Shown: one piece after another, positions 35,570 to 47,204 of the stretch
Layout of the letters: every line of letters starts with the position of its first letter
Position numbering within the stretch: position 1 is the stretch's first letter
Assembly: GCA_027946365.1 (NCBI GenBank)
Contig: JAPEUQ010000006.1
Coordinates: 1,550,001 to 1,614,000, forward strand
DNA length: 64,000 bases
From: Kalmusia sp. IMI 367209
Lineage: Eukaryota; Ascomycota; Dothideomycetes; Pleosporales; Didymosphaeriaceae
Direction of reading: 5' to 3'
Position numbers and translations under genes: made by a program
The notes under the pieces: model-generated
What the model was told of the DNA's origin: nothing
The model's database searches: none
What the model saw: the letters and a program-made list of their open reading frames with translations, nothing else

Positions 35570-37784
35570 ATGACTGCTACCGTTGATTCAGAAACCTTGA
35601 AGCAGTACCTTGCAGATGACCCGCCTACAGTTGTGAACCTTGCCATCAAACCCCACTTTGAAGCGTTGAGCGACAAGGAGAAGCTCTATGCTCACCATCT
35701 CTCGTTGTGAGTCAGATTCGTGAAACTTATATTGCTTCATCAAAGTTGATAACGTAATAGAGCATGCTTTGCAGGCTCCCGCATCGTCCTCCGCCAGGTC
35801 TCGCCCGAGGCTGAATTCATCTACGACTTCATCGTCGCACTACACAAACACTCCAATGGCGATTACCCTGCGCTCGCCAAAGAAGCTGGTCTCTCACAAG
35901 AAGATATTGATGCCTACCTCAACTATGCTGCGCAGTTCTTGGGTAACTTGGGCAATTACAAGTCGTTCGGAGACTCCAAGTTTGTGCCGCGGGTGGAACC
36001 TCGCCAGCTAAAGGCGCTGGCTACTGTGTCGGAGACGACCAAGGGACTGTATGATCAATTCAAGGATGCAATTTACCCGGGCAACGACATTGGGAAGTTG
36101 CACCTGGGTTATCCGAGCGCAGGACATGTCTCTACATACTACCCTGACAGCCCAGATATCACGAAAGAGGAGATCACGGGCGTAAGTGACTTTCTAGAAA
36201 GCAAGCGACTGCTACCCGAGAACACGAGGGTACGGAAGACGAAAGACGGATTTGAGGTCTTGATCGCAAGTGCTCAAAAGGACCCTTCAGCAGCGGATAG
36301 GGACCTCAGTGAGAGTGAATGGACGCTCGATGATGGCAAGAAGGTCAAGCTAGTCTTTGGTGACTACTCGAAAGAGATGGAGACTATTGCGCACCACATC
36401 GCGGAAGCGAAGAAGTACGCTGCGAATGAGACCGAGGCTAAGATGATGGATGAGTACGAGAAGAGCTTCACAACCGGCTCGTTGGAAGCTTATAAAGAAT
36501 CGCAGCGGTATTGGATCAAAGACAAGGGTCCGGAGGTGGAGAGCGATATAGGTTTCGTCGAGACGTACCGCGATCCCCATGGCATTCGGGGAGAGTGGGA
36601 AGGCTTCGTTGCTACGGTGAATAAGGAGCGTACACAAGCATTCAGCAAGCTGGTGGAATCTGCACCAAAGCTGATCCCATTGCTACCCTGGAAGTCGGAG
36701 TTCGAGAAGGATGTATTCTTAAGCCCCGATTTTACATCGCTTGAAGTACTTACGTTTGCTGGCAGTGGGTGAGTAGCATACAATCTCCCCAGTAAGTCTT
36801 TTGCTAATACTGGACAGTATCCCCGCAGGTATCAATATCCCAAACTACGACGACATCCGCCAAAACATCGGCTTCAAGAACGTTTCCCTGGGCAACATCC
36901 TATCTGCCAAGGCACCCAACGAAGCTGTTCCTTTTATCAAAGACTCCGACGTGGAAATATTCCAAAAATACCGTGACCCTGCTTTTGAAGTACAAGTCGG
37001 CCTCCACGAGCTCCTCGGCCACGGCTGCGGCAAGCTCCTCCAAGAGACCGCCCCCGGCGAATACAACTTCGATATCAAGAATCCACCCGTATCTCCCCTC
37101 TCCGGCCAACCCATCAAAACCTACTACAAGCCTGGCCAAACATGGGGTTCCGTCTTCGGCACCATCGCCGCCTCCTACGAAGAATGCCGTGCAGAATGCG
37201 TCGCCATGGCACTCTCCTGCGAGTTCCCCATCCTGCAACTCTTCGGCTTCGGCGACGGAAAGGAAGACATCAACGGCGAGGCCGGCAACGTGCTCTACGC
37301 AGCGTACCTCCAGATGGCGCGCGCGGGTGTCGCCGCCCTCGAATTCTGGGACCCCAAGTCCCGCAAGTGGGGGCAAGCACACATGCAGGCGCGCTTCTCC
37401 ATCCTGCGCACTTTCCTCAACGCCGGCGTCGAGTTCTGCGAGCTCGAGTACACCGCCGACGATCTGTCCGACCTTACTATTCGCCTGGAGCGCAACCGCA
37501 TCCTCGATTTGGGCCGTCGCGCTGTCGAGGACTACCTCCAGAAGCTACATATCTACAAGAGCACGGCGGACTACAAGGCTGGAAAGAGGATGTATGACGA
37601 GATAACGGATGTGGAGCCGTTCTATGAGAATAAGGTGAGACCGGCGGTGCTGAAGAAGAAGCAGCCGCGGAAGGTGTTTGTGCAGGCGAACACAGTGGTG
37701 GAGGGGGAGAAGGTAGTATTGAAGGAATATGAGCCCAGTGCGAAGGGCATGATTCAGAGTTATGTGGAGAGGGAGTATGTATGA
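35570..37784 (+). CDS. Dipeptidyl peptidase III (M49)
   Basis: Cytosolic zinc exopeptidase removing dipeptides from peptide N-termini. Three exons, 35570-35706, 35761-36768, 36818-37784; 703 residues with agreeing phases (TT|A, GG|T). Seen: SLACFAGSRIVLRQVSPEAE across the first junction, YYPDSPDITKEEI, the zinc motif HELLGHG (HEXXGH) near residue 445, and EECRAECVAM near 505 with the third ligand Glu. GIPAGINIPNYDDIRQNIGF spans the second junction. Length matches the family. No targeting signal. Confidence 0.96.
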
Positions 37785-38405
37785 GAGATTCTATAGGAAG
37801 TGCTTCGGCGTGAAACGGGCTGCATCTGCATATCTGGGTCGGCGATTTTGCTTCCACACAGGCGCATGATGGAATGGAGATGGTGATAGCGATGATGTGT
37901 TACGAATCACAACGGTCATCACGACTCAGCTCAGAGCTAGAGGCGCGAATGTGCCAATACAAAGGGATGATTACTCTTGTATATTCGCCGCCTCGAGAAG
38001 CCTTCCACTGGCCCTGTGTTTCCAAAGACCCCACAGTTGCTATCAAAATGGTATAATCTTAAGCAAGCGTACTATGATGAGTCTACTCGTTGGATCAAAG
38101 CTGAAGAAGACTCGCCTTTAGCCTTCTCGATATCTTTCTCAATATGAGACTGACATCGAATCTTCACAGGAGACGCCTTAATCTAACTTTTAAAGCATAA
38201 GTGTATTCGAAATGGTCTCGTGATATCATATTCGCATGTGTATTTCTGTCGGTGTGTGGTGGGTCTCGGGAGCGGTATATAGACACCGAGTCCAAACTGC
38301 GCAATCCATTCCTGCATGACGCTGTACAGACTCGAAACATTCACGCGTCGAGGGTGCACTAAGATTGCACCTCACTCCGCCCGTTACGAGCATGCTTGTC
38401 CACGC
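37785..38405. other. Intergenic, convergent 3' ends
   Basis: 621 bases tail to tail between DPP3 and IML2. Nothing recognised beyond presumed 3' UTRs. Confidence 0.5.
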
Positions 38406-40950
38406 TCAACAATCCACCCCATACCTCCTTAACGTGATCTTCGCCGTCGTGACCTTCATCCCGATCCTGTCTCCAATTAGCACAGTTTCCATACGTTGGA
38501 AGGGTTGGCATACCTTGCATCCAGATCATAGCTCTCCCACCCACTAACCTCAAGCAAATACTTCTTACACTCCAACAACATCTCTTCGTGCTCCTCCGGC
38601 CGCCCATCCACATCCGCTTCCCGCCAGATGTTAGCGGCCATCTCGTACCTTGCACAGGGTGCCGTCCATGCATCCTTGTTGTGCCCCTTGAATAGCACCT
38701 TATCATGGGCAATGATTTCCTTCTGCAGCGTCTCTTTTGCCTTTACCGTCTCGCCTTTGCTACGAAGGCACGCTGCGCGTAGTAACCCCAAGATAGCCTT
38801 TTCATCGAGACTCTCTTTGTCCCAGTGTGTGTTCTCACTGCTCTCGCTCCAGGCGAGATTAGCAAGGGAGGTGTCGAGATGGTCGTCGCGCATGCGCTTG
38901 TATCCGTTCCAGAAATATATGATCTCTTCGAAGGGTGAGACACCGATGGCGTCGATGAAGTCGCATTTCCACGCCTTGGCGCGATCTTCCCATTTGGCAA
39001 TCTTGCGGTTGACGAAGACGTCGAAGGGGAGCTGACGTGCCATGAATCGCTTTCGGCCTGTATTTGATGCTACCTGCTGGAAGTATTCGGTTGCTTTTGC
39101 AGAGTACACTTTTGCGCCTTCGGGGTTAGACGACTTGATGCGGCGGTAGAGTTCGACGTAGGACGCGCCGCAGATGTAGTAGTAAAGACCGTGACTCCAG
39201 CTATTTAGGGACATGCAATGGAGGAACGCAGCGGATGTGCCTTCGTAGTCATGTATGAACATGGTGTGTAACGCCCGTTCGAACCATCCTAATGCTTCTA
39301 GTTGCTTGAGCTTGGATTCCCTCGTGTTGGCAGCGAACTCAACCGACTTCTCCAATTCTTTCTCCGAAGCGAGCATGCGCGCCTCTTCTAAGAGCCAGAG
39401 ATGGCTGTCAGGATACCGTACTCGCATTTCAGCCAGCAAAGCCTTACATCGTGCTTTCGGGTACGAGCCTTCTCCGCTCTGTGGAAGAATATCGCAAAAA
39501 CCTGTGATGCCGTTGTAGTACATGAACAGCACTAAGCCGGCCATGGCACCGTGAATATTGTGAAATTTGGTCGCTTGCCAGAGCATCTGGATGCCACGCT
39601 CTCGGTCGCCCTTGAACCCGACAATCTTTAGTAGAGTTGAAAATGCTGGTGGAACCATTGAGATCATGAGAAGCAGAATCCCGAAGCAGAAATTGGAGCC
39701 GGATATTATGAAAAGATCAACAGGGTGTTCTCCAAAGAGAGAGACATCCTCGTTAGCTTTGACGGTCTCCGATAATGTGAGCTGTTCGAAATCCTCTACT
39801 GCATCTGGGATTGAGGTACCCGGCGCCTCGTTAGAGGGAGGCAGATTCGGTGCGGAACTCGATTTAATATTCAGGTCTTTTTGCGCGTTGTCTAGCGCTA
39901 CTGTTTGTCCTTTCTCTGCTGGGACATTGAGATGGCCCATATACTCCATAGGCGTCTCCACATCTTTATGCTCTTCATCCGCGTCAACGAAGTCAAAGTC
40001 CTCGTCATCATCGTCTTGCTCCTTTTGTTTTGGTACTGCTTTCTTGTTTTCCTTATTGTCCTTAGTGGCCTTGTCTAAGCTCGTACCTGACGAAGTCGCA
40101 GACGTCTTCTCTGGTGCAAGAGATTGTGGAACCAGTCGACTTTCACCCCTTGTGGAGGCTCTAGAAGCTGGTCTCGATGAGCTTGCTGAGCCCATCGATC
40201 CTAAGCTACTCGTACTCCTCTCCTTTAAAAACTTCTTTTCCGATTCTAGCACACTCTCTAGTGTAAGGTATGCCTTTCTCAGCTTGTAGAAACTTTTGAT
40301 GGCCTCTGTCAAACTCTCGTTTAGCACTCCAACGATTGCGCTCATGAGCTGTGCCTCAGCCAGGCATACAGCGTATTCAGTGCCTGTGGGGTATATTGGC
40401 GATTGGTACGCGCTCGGAGTGCGGTGGGCTCGTCGTTGATTCTCGTAGGCGGTATTTTCGGCGTTGGATAGAGTTTCGGAAGCTGTGTCGTGTGAGCTAT
40501 CTGAAAAGCGCTTAGGTACAGGTAGCAGACCTTCTCGCATGATGTCCTGCTCGAAACCCAATGTAGCCCTCATGAAGGTTACAACACCCTTCCCAAGCTA
40601 CACTTATGTAAGTTTCGTTGCGTCTTTGTATGCCTTGCGCGGCGTTCTGCAGTTGTACCTGGTGGAAAGGCGAGCTGCCCTTGCTGAGATGCGCTTCGGC
40701 GGCGTCGACATCATCGTTCATAATATGAGTAACAGCTGGAAGTCGTTATTCCTGATGCACTTAATTATGCGCAAAGGGATGTTTGCATACCAGACATTGC
40801 ATCCTCGACTGGCCTCAATTAGCTTCCCTGCACGCGACACGATAACTGGCACCACTTACTCTGCGTAAGCTCATCAAGGGCATTCAGGCTCCTCGTCTGC
40901 CCATGCGACCTATGTTTCCCACCCCCCAGCCATCCACCGACCTTGAGCAT
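38406..40950 (-). CDS. IML2: Inclusion body clearance protein IML2 (TTC39-like)
   Basis: Outer-mitochondrial-membrane-associated TPR protein that in yeast helps clear inclusion bodies at lipid droplets. Five exons: 40950-40860, 40808-40791 (an 18-base microexon), 40735-40659, 40597-38514, 38466-38406; 776 residues. Seen: N-terminal MLKVGGWLGGG, IMNDDVDAAEAHLSKGSSPF, LGKGVVTFMRATLGFEQDIM, an acidic/Ser-rich region (DDDDEDFDFVDADEEH), hydrophobic LFIISGSNFCFGILLLMISM-like segments, GWFERALHTMFIHDYEG and the C-terminal IGMKVTTAKITLRRYG. All four junctions keep phase and rebuild family sequence. The last exon codes about 20 residues. Confidence 0.9.
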
Positions 40951-41565
40951 TTTGCTCTGTCAGTATGTAAGTTCCGCGGGGCACAATGAGGGGCACGCGA
41001 GGGGCACGATAAGGAAGCAGCGCGGTAGGTAATAGACGATATAGATTCGGCTAGGTAGCAGCTATGAGGTTGGACAATGCAGAGCTAAAATACACGGACG
41101 CTTGACAGCTTAGTGTGCTATTTATTGTGCTTACTACTTCACACGCGCAGCGTTGGCTCCTTCGAACATCTCGTACGTACTGTGGTACGTCACAACGGCA
41201 TGGGCGTCGCGGGCACGGACTGGAGCTTTGGCTTCGCGGGAGTGCCGGACGATCGATTCGCCCGAACGAGACGATCTGGGGAATGGGAATTCCGAAGGAC
41301 CGATCCGGAGACAAGACTCGAAGCTGTGAAGCTATACGTAGCAAGCATACGTATCTCTTGGCTGCCCCAGAGATCCACGGAAAAAGAGAACAATCCGTAT
41401 ATACAGACCAGAGAGTACGACCACACGTGACCGTGCCAAGCCGTCAATCGGCGCTCACTGATCACCGCCATCAGAGCCGCATCAACACCAAGCACCGAGC
41501 TCTCCACGACCTGCCAGCCACCAGCCCCACCACTCCGTACCCCGAAATCCTCCTAGACTGCTACA
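40951..41565. promoter_or_regulatory. Divergent promoter region IML2 / SEM1
   Basis: 615 bases between divergent ATGs. A purine-rich GGGGCACGAGGGGCACG-like direct repeat lies near 40980-41010. Overlapping open frames at 41113-41591 show no family features. Confidence 0.4.
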
Positions 41566-41962
41566 ATGTCTGCCTCCGCACAAGGCTCTAATGCAACAAC
41601 AAAAGCTGTTGTCGACGACAAATCCAAGAACGGCGAGAGCGCGGCAGACAAGAAGCCCGCCGCACAGCTAGAAGAGGACGACGAGTTCGAGGATTTCCCC
41701 GCTGAAGGTACCTGAAGCCCGGAAAAGATTGCACTTGGCGAGGTGGACAGCTGACAACGGATAGATTGGGCGGAGGAGGATACGCAGATTCCCGGCGGCA
41801 ATACGCATCTTTGGGAGGAGAGCTGGGATGACGACGATACGAGTGATGAGTTTGCGGTGCAGTTGAGGTGAGTTGCAGTGTCTGGAGACTGGTGTGGATA
41901 TGTGCCTGGGCTAACATGTAGGTTTAAGGGAAGAGCTCAAGAAGCTAGGGCAGGCGAAATGA
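41566..41962 (+). CDS. SEM1: 26S proteasome lid subunit SEM1/DSS1
   Basis: Small acidic protein of the 19S lid, also found in the TREX-2 mRNA export complex and, in many eukaryotes, bound to BRCA2-type proteins. Three exons: 41566-41707, 41765-41867, 41929-41962; 92 residues. Seen: an N-terminal Ser/Lys-rich tail, acidic EEDDEFEDFPAEDWAEEDTQ, NTHLWEESWDDDDTSDEFAV, then LREELKKLGQAK. The family-like C-terminus requires a rare AAG acceptor (TTTAAG at 41928). A standard GTAG acceptor 7 bases upstream would give a different, longer tail, so alternative splicing is possible. Confidence 0.92.
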
Positions 41963-42233
41963 GGGACGGGGCGAGCGCCATTATCACGAGAACCTTCCGG
42001 GGCTTGCGACGTATGACTTCACACAGGTGGCCCAGCAGAGGATAGTAGGATATTAGAATAGCGGGACATGGAGAGGAGCCAGATGCTCCCCGCATCATCA
42101 CGGATGCCACAGACTACATCCAATATGCTAGTCGATTGTATTGGGCTGGAGAAGAGCTAGAATCATACATCATAACCTCGAAGAAACCCCTTCCATACTA
42201 TGTTGAGCCGTCCATTCTCGTCGCAAGTGTGAT

Positions 42234-43599
42234 TTACTTACTTGATAGCGCGGACACACCAGGCAGTTCTTTGCCCTCGAGCAGCTCGAGCGACGCACCA
42301 CCACCGGTCGAGACATGCGACAGCTTATCCTCCACACCGTACTTCGCCGCAACGGTAGCAGTGTCGCCGCCGCCGATGATGACAATCTTGCCGTTCTGGG
42401 CTGCGGCGACTGCGGCGTCCATGGTAGCCTTGGTTCCGTTGGCGAACTTCTCAAACTCGAAGACGCCTGGCGGGCCGTTCCAAAGGATGGTCTTCGCCTC
42501 GTCGATGGCCTCCTTATACAGCTTGATAGACTTCTCTCCGCAGTCCAGACCCATCCAACCGTCCTGAATGCCATCCTTGTCCTCTGCGTAGCCAGTCTGC
42601 GCATCCTTGTCGAACTTGTCCGCGGTGATGTAGTCAACGGGCAGCACGATCTTGACGTTGTTCTTCTTGGCCTTTTCAACCAAGTTACCAACGGTCTTGC
42701 TGCCGTTCTCATCGAACAAGCTGTCCCCGATCTTGACATTCTCAAGTGTCTTCTTGAACGTGAAGGACATGCCGCCGCAGATGATAAGTGTGTTGACCTT
42801 GTCGAGCAAGTTGTCGATGAGCTGGATCTTGTCGGAGACTTTGGCGCCGCCGAGAATGGCGAGGAAGGGGCGCGCCGGGTTCTCGAGCGCTTTGGCGAAG
42901 TACTCGAGCTCCTTCTTGACGAGGAAGCCGGAGGCCTTTTGCGGGAGGTCGACACCGACCATGGAGCTGTGGGCGCGGTGCGCAGTGCCGAAAGCATCGT
43001 CTGTTCCTAATTAACCTCCTCCCTTCACGGAGCACACCCGGCTGTACTTACTGATGTAGATGTCTCCCAAAGCAGTCAATCCTTTCCTGAACTCGTCCAC
43101 CTTGGCCTTGTCCGCCTTCACCTTCTTGCCCTCCGCATCCTTGCTGCTCCCCTCTTCCTCAGCATGGAACCTCAAGTTCTCCAGCAGAATGACCTGCCCA
43201 TCACTCGCGCCATTAACCGTGTCCTCGACCTGCTTGCCGACGCAGTCCTCGGTGAAGATGACCTTCTTGCCCAATAGCTTCTCGAGCTCGGGAACTACCG
43301 GCTTGAGACTGTACTTCGGGTTTGCCTTTCCGTCTGGGCGGCCGAGGTGCGACATGAGAATAACGGCTTTGGCACCATTATCGATGGCGTATTTGATGGT
43401 GGGGAGGGCGCCAACGATGCGCTGGTTGTTGGTGATGTTCTTGTCGGCGTCAAGGGGGACGTTGAAGTCGACCTGTGAGACACATCAGCACCCAATTGCT
43501 TCGGGACAGCAATTCATTGATAGGTAGACTTACACGAACAAGCACACGCTTGCCCTTGACGTCGACATCGGAGATCGAGAGTTTGTTGGAAAGAGACAT
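42234..43599 (-). CDS. PGK1: Phosphoglycerate kinase
   Basis: Glycolytic enzyme transferring phosphate from 1,3-bisphosphoglycerate to ADP. Three exons: 43599-43534, 43472-43052, 43000-42234; 417 residues, the normal length. Seen: [29 protein letters not shown] across the first junction, [41 protein letters not shown] across the second junction, [31 protein letters not shown] and the nucleotide-binding [13 protein letters not shown]. Upstream there is a likely intron in the 5' UTR (separate entry). Expected to be strongly expressed. Confidence 0.97.
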
Positions 43600-44474
43600 G
43601 CTTGCGAGTCGCGAGTACTGTGTTGGAATGCAAAGTCAATTGAAAGTTCAGCGGGCAAGCAAGGCAGGGAAGTGTAGAGCGGATTAGGTTCAAATATACT
43701 TCTCGGGCGGATTGGCGGGAACTAAAGGTGACTTACGTCGAATGCAGTGAAGCTGGCGCGGGCGCAGGGTTTGTTTGTTGAATGGATCTATGTCATACGC
43801 GGGGCTTGAGGTTGGATGGTGGGATGGTGGGGCAAGCTTCAGCCCACCATCGTGCGAAACAAATACTATTTAGATCCTTCTCGAAAAGTAGGGAAAAGCA
43901 ATTATTATTGTAAGATGATCATGAGACAGGTGTGATGATGGTGTACAATGACAGTTCGTAGCCTTGTGTGTAGGCGGGAATTCACATGCACTTAAGCTTA
44001 AAATATTTGATAATTTCTAACTGGAAGCCGGATGCTCGATCAGTAGGCTCGTTGCAATTATTCGTATTCATGACAAGACGACATACTAAACGACGTGAAA
44101 GCGTTTGAGTAGCGTCACGATACATTTTCCATTGTCGGAGATTGTTGCGTCCCACGTGCGCGGCCGAGAGTACATGCGCCATATCCATAAAACCCATGCC
44201 GACATCACCGGATCCTTAAATTTCTGGTACTAGGGATATGCTATTGTGACCTAACAACAAAGTGGACGCGAAGACGCCGCCCATTCCAAATCTAACGAGC
44301 GCTGTGCCCAGCCCCAAAACGCCCGTGTGGCTACCCAGCCCATGATGCAACGCGCTCTGCGCGTAGAACTCAAATTGTAACTCCGATATGCTTGGCTAAA
44401 AATCCACCATGTCCTGACTTGTTTTGTACAGCTGAAATGGACTGTAAAAGGGAATTCGTAGGAGATAAAAGTAT
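43600..44474. promoter_or_regulatory. PGK1 upstream region and Mpv17 3' flank
   Basis: 875 bases between the PGK1 ATG and the Mpv17-family stop, both leftward. It contains the predicted leader intron and a GGATGGTGG direct repeat near 43813-43830. The rest presumably holds the PGK1 promoter. Confidence 0.5.
43618..43736 (-). other. PGK1: Probable 5'-UTR intron of PGK1
   Basis: Reading leftwards, a perfect donor GTAAGT starts at 43736 and an acceptor AACACAG ends at 43618, only 18 bases before the ATG at 43599. A CTGAAC/TTGAC branch-like sequence lies shortly before the acceptor. The length (119 nt) is normal for this genome. Leader introns are known in highly expressed fungal genes. No transcript data, so this is a prediction. 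Confidence 0.55.
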
Positions 44475-45452
44475 TTAGGCCTCTTCGGCTGAGTTGGTGA
44501 GGGAGAGGTAAGCAGTCCAAGCGATACCAATGGTGGAGACAAAGGGCTGGTATCGATATTTAGCATTCAGTGGATCAATCATATGCGCAAAGTTTACATA
44601 CAATCTGGAGTTGAACGGGCATGACGCGGAAATTGATGATCTGCACTGTAGGCCATACCAAGTAGTTGGCTTTGAGGGAGGGAACATAAATGTCCTGGAA
44701 CTTGCGGGCGACGGCGCGCTTGCCACCACCCTCAGCAACAGTCATAAAAGTGAAGAAGCATGCCAGACCTAGTATCACCGTTAAGTAACGCTCGAACGTG
44801 TCATACATTGGGTTCCACATACCGACCGGCGCAAACATCAGCTGGTCTAAAGCCATCCGCTTCAAAGCAGGTACCATGGCAGAGGTCTTAGTGATAGGAA
44901 AAGTTCTGGTCAGAAATCCGAACCACTTGTGTTGCACTGGTGCCATCAGAAAACCGTACGACATGAATCGTGTTAGGCGCTCAAAGTCGAATGGCGGCGG
45001 CAATAATTTCGAGTCGGGAATGAGGTCGCGGTCTGAGAAAGGGTTCCGCCTGTCAAGCTCATGGATCTCGATGGCGAGAAAATCATCCTTGTCGCCCTTG
45101 CGTACCGCACGCTGTCGGACGGCGGTCAAGGTTTGTGCTACTGTGTCCGCTATGCCACCCAACACCTGCAAAATTATCAGCGACTGTTCTTGCTATGCTC
45201 GGGCAAAATTATGACAGCGTGTGAAGCATTGTGGCTCGAGTGCGCGAATACCGGAGTCGCATGCGACGACAGCTTATGGATTTAAATAGTATGCGAAGAG
45301 GAAAGGATGGTTCGTACAGCGTTGGTGATCATAGTCGTGAGAACTTGCACAGATATTAGCGGAGGCATACGAGGGAAAGACAACCATATCATACCTGGTC
45401 GCTGAGCATAGTAGGAATTGAATTTCCGTGTCAAAAGAGAAACGGCGGCCAT
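44475..45452 (-). CDS. Mpv17/PMP22 family membrane protein
   Basis: Small integral membrane protein of the Mpv17/PXMP2/Sym1 family, found in the mitochondrial inner membrane or peroxisomes. Four exons: 45452-45395, 45343-45318 (26 bases), 45165-44602, 44546-44475; 239 residues. Seen: MAAVSLLTRKFNSYYAQRPV, TNAVLGGIADTVAQTL across the second and third exons, GPVQ-like MAPVQHKWFGFL, a DQLMFAPVG block, and the signature YLVWPTVQIINFRVMPVQLQ leading into IPFVSTIGIAWTAYLSLTNS. A hydrophilic insertion of about 30 residues (DRRNPFSDRDLIPDSK) sits between helices 1 and 2. Exon 2 uses an AAG acceptor. Confidence 0.93.
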
Positions 45453-47204
45453 CTGAAGGAGAAATACGGCGGCGTGAAGGAGCGGCTAGACAGCGGTCAA
45501 TATGGGCTCGCGCAAGAGGCATGCGATGTACTGACGACTTTGCCGTAGATCCAGCGCGAGTTGAGGTGATAGAGAAAGCGTCGCCGTGTGCCTTCAATCA
45601 TGGTGGCTGCTGTGATGGGTCGAGCGCAGGAGCGCCAGATGCACGACCTGATGACGTTCGAATTATGCGGGCCCGTGCTTATCTCGGCACCTTTATCGCG
45701 AGATCGAGAGGTTGCGGCGTTCTTCGTGTTTGTGCAAATGCTGGCGAGAACAAGAAGGGCGTTTGCAGTGGCGATGATGTGGGGAGGATTCCGGCGGGTA
45801 GGCGTCTGGGGTAAGGTGAGTCGGTAGTTTCGGACTCTTGATGCAAGGTCGCTCTTTGGAGTGGCGGAGCCTATCAGGCGACGCAAAGTGACGTTTCCTG
45901 CTGACCCTAGGACGAGACCTCAAAGCGAACGCCATCCAGCTGCAAGAAACGCGTGCATGCAGCACCAGTAGGACCTTTTGGCGTGTCGGAGAAAATCCAG
46001 CCTGGCTTCCTTCAATCACCTTCGTAGAAGCCTAAATGTACAGGGCTGAACTGCACTCTACAACTCGATGGAGTTTCACTTTACTATAAATAACTTCACT
46101 ATACGTGCGGCTGTAACTCAAAGCTTACGATGGGGAAAGTCGCAGACCTTGTAAAAAAGTCACGATAGACACCACAATCGCGACGTGTCTTCGTACCCCA
46201 TGATCAGAGATTACCATAGAAGGTACCTCATTATAAAAGCACCTTCCCACCAACTATTGTTCTCTTGCTCTTTTACCTCCAATGTCCTCGTGACATGTCC
46301 GCAGTTCCGGCCTAAAGTTCGGTATTAGCACGACCATCTCATCTGTACATGTCTTCATCGATCTCAATTAACATAGCATTCGCCTTGGCAGTACTCCGGC
46401 GTTTGCCCCTTATATTATCGAACACCTATCATCTTCTCACTAAGCTCAGTGGTCCCGTACGAGAGCCCTAACCTAAGGGTCTGCTGAATGATTCTTACTT
46501 CTAGAGGAAAGGAACAACCGTATGTATGGAAGACAGCAGCAGGTCACAGCATCCATATGTATCGTATGTCGTAGGGCCATAGCTCGTTCTGGTTTTTAGT
46601 TGAGAACAGCGAGGCGAATGTACCCATCAAAGCGAGGAAGATGCGGTCATGCAGGCTCTTTCTGTATCTTGTAAGCTTTGCTTGAGCACTTTGAAAACGT
46701 CCTCCACAGAGCATATATAGGCATAATTAACAGCACTATAGGTTCATGTCTTGAGGTTAGATGATGTCGGAATATTTCACGAGACCTGTTTGAAGAGACT
46801 GGATGGGATCTATGTTAGTATGGAAACGCATGACTGCATACACTTCCTCTGAAATTAATAGGCCTGACTCGCCCTTTCATGTATGATAACATAGAAATTG
46901 AAGATCGAAGTAGGTGGTTAGGCATCTATGCTTAGCTGCAGAAGGTGGAGCATTAGCGCACACATTGGCGTGCGGAGTACATTGCCACGTTCGAAATTTT
47001 GCATAGACTACAGTTTAGCATCTATACCCCGCAATATGTATAACGATATGCATATCAGGCATCTAGTTCACATCCGCGACATATCCAATGCTAGGAAGCT
47101 ATCGTGAAGAAGGTTGTTGGGGTGGATCGAAACCAAGTTCTCTGGGTTGACACCCGTTAATGCAATCTACGTTCATAGTCCATCGTAGAGAGCTTGTGAG
47201 ACAC
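45453..47204. other. Long gene-free region, possible non-coding RNA locus
   Basis: 1.75 kb between the Mpv17 ATG and the VPS26 stop. The first 550 bases are GC-rich and the rest AT-rich. On the plus strand a TATA-like TTATAAAAG at 46230-46238 is followed by a CT-rich tract (46250-46280), as in fungal promoters, yet only tiny open frames follow. A CCCTAACCTAAGGG palindrome-like stretch lies at 46466-46479. I recognise no tRNA, snRNA, 5S or SRP RNA here. Confidence 0.4.

Noticed and set aside
36900..37605. Long alternative frames over DPP3 (for example 210 codons at 36973-37605)
   Set aside because: They overlap the well-conserved M49 catalytic exon, and their composition is a by-product of its GC-rich codon use.
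42170..42997. 275-codon and 231-codon frames overlapping PGK1
   Set aside because: Shadow frames of the PGK1 coding exon with no independent motif.
46755..46855. Possible C/D snoRNA (ATGATGT ... CTGA)
   Set aside because: The C box is not a true RTGATGA, there is no terminal stem and no rRNA-complementary guide was recognised.
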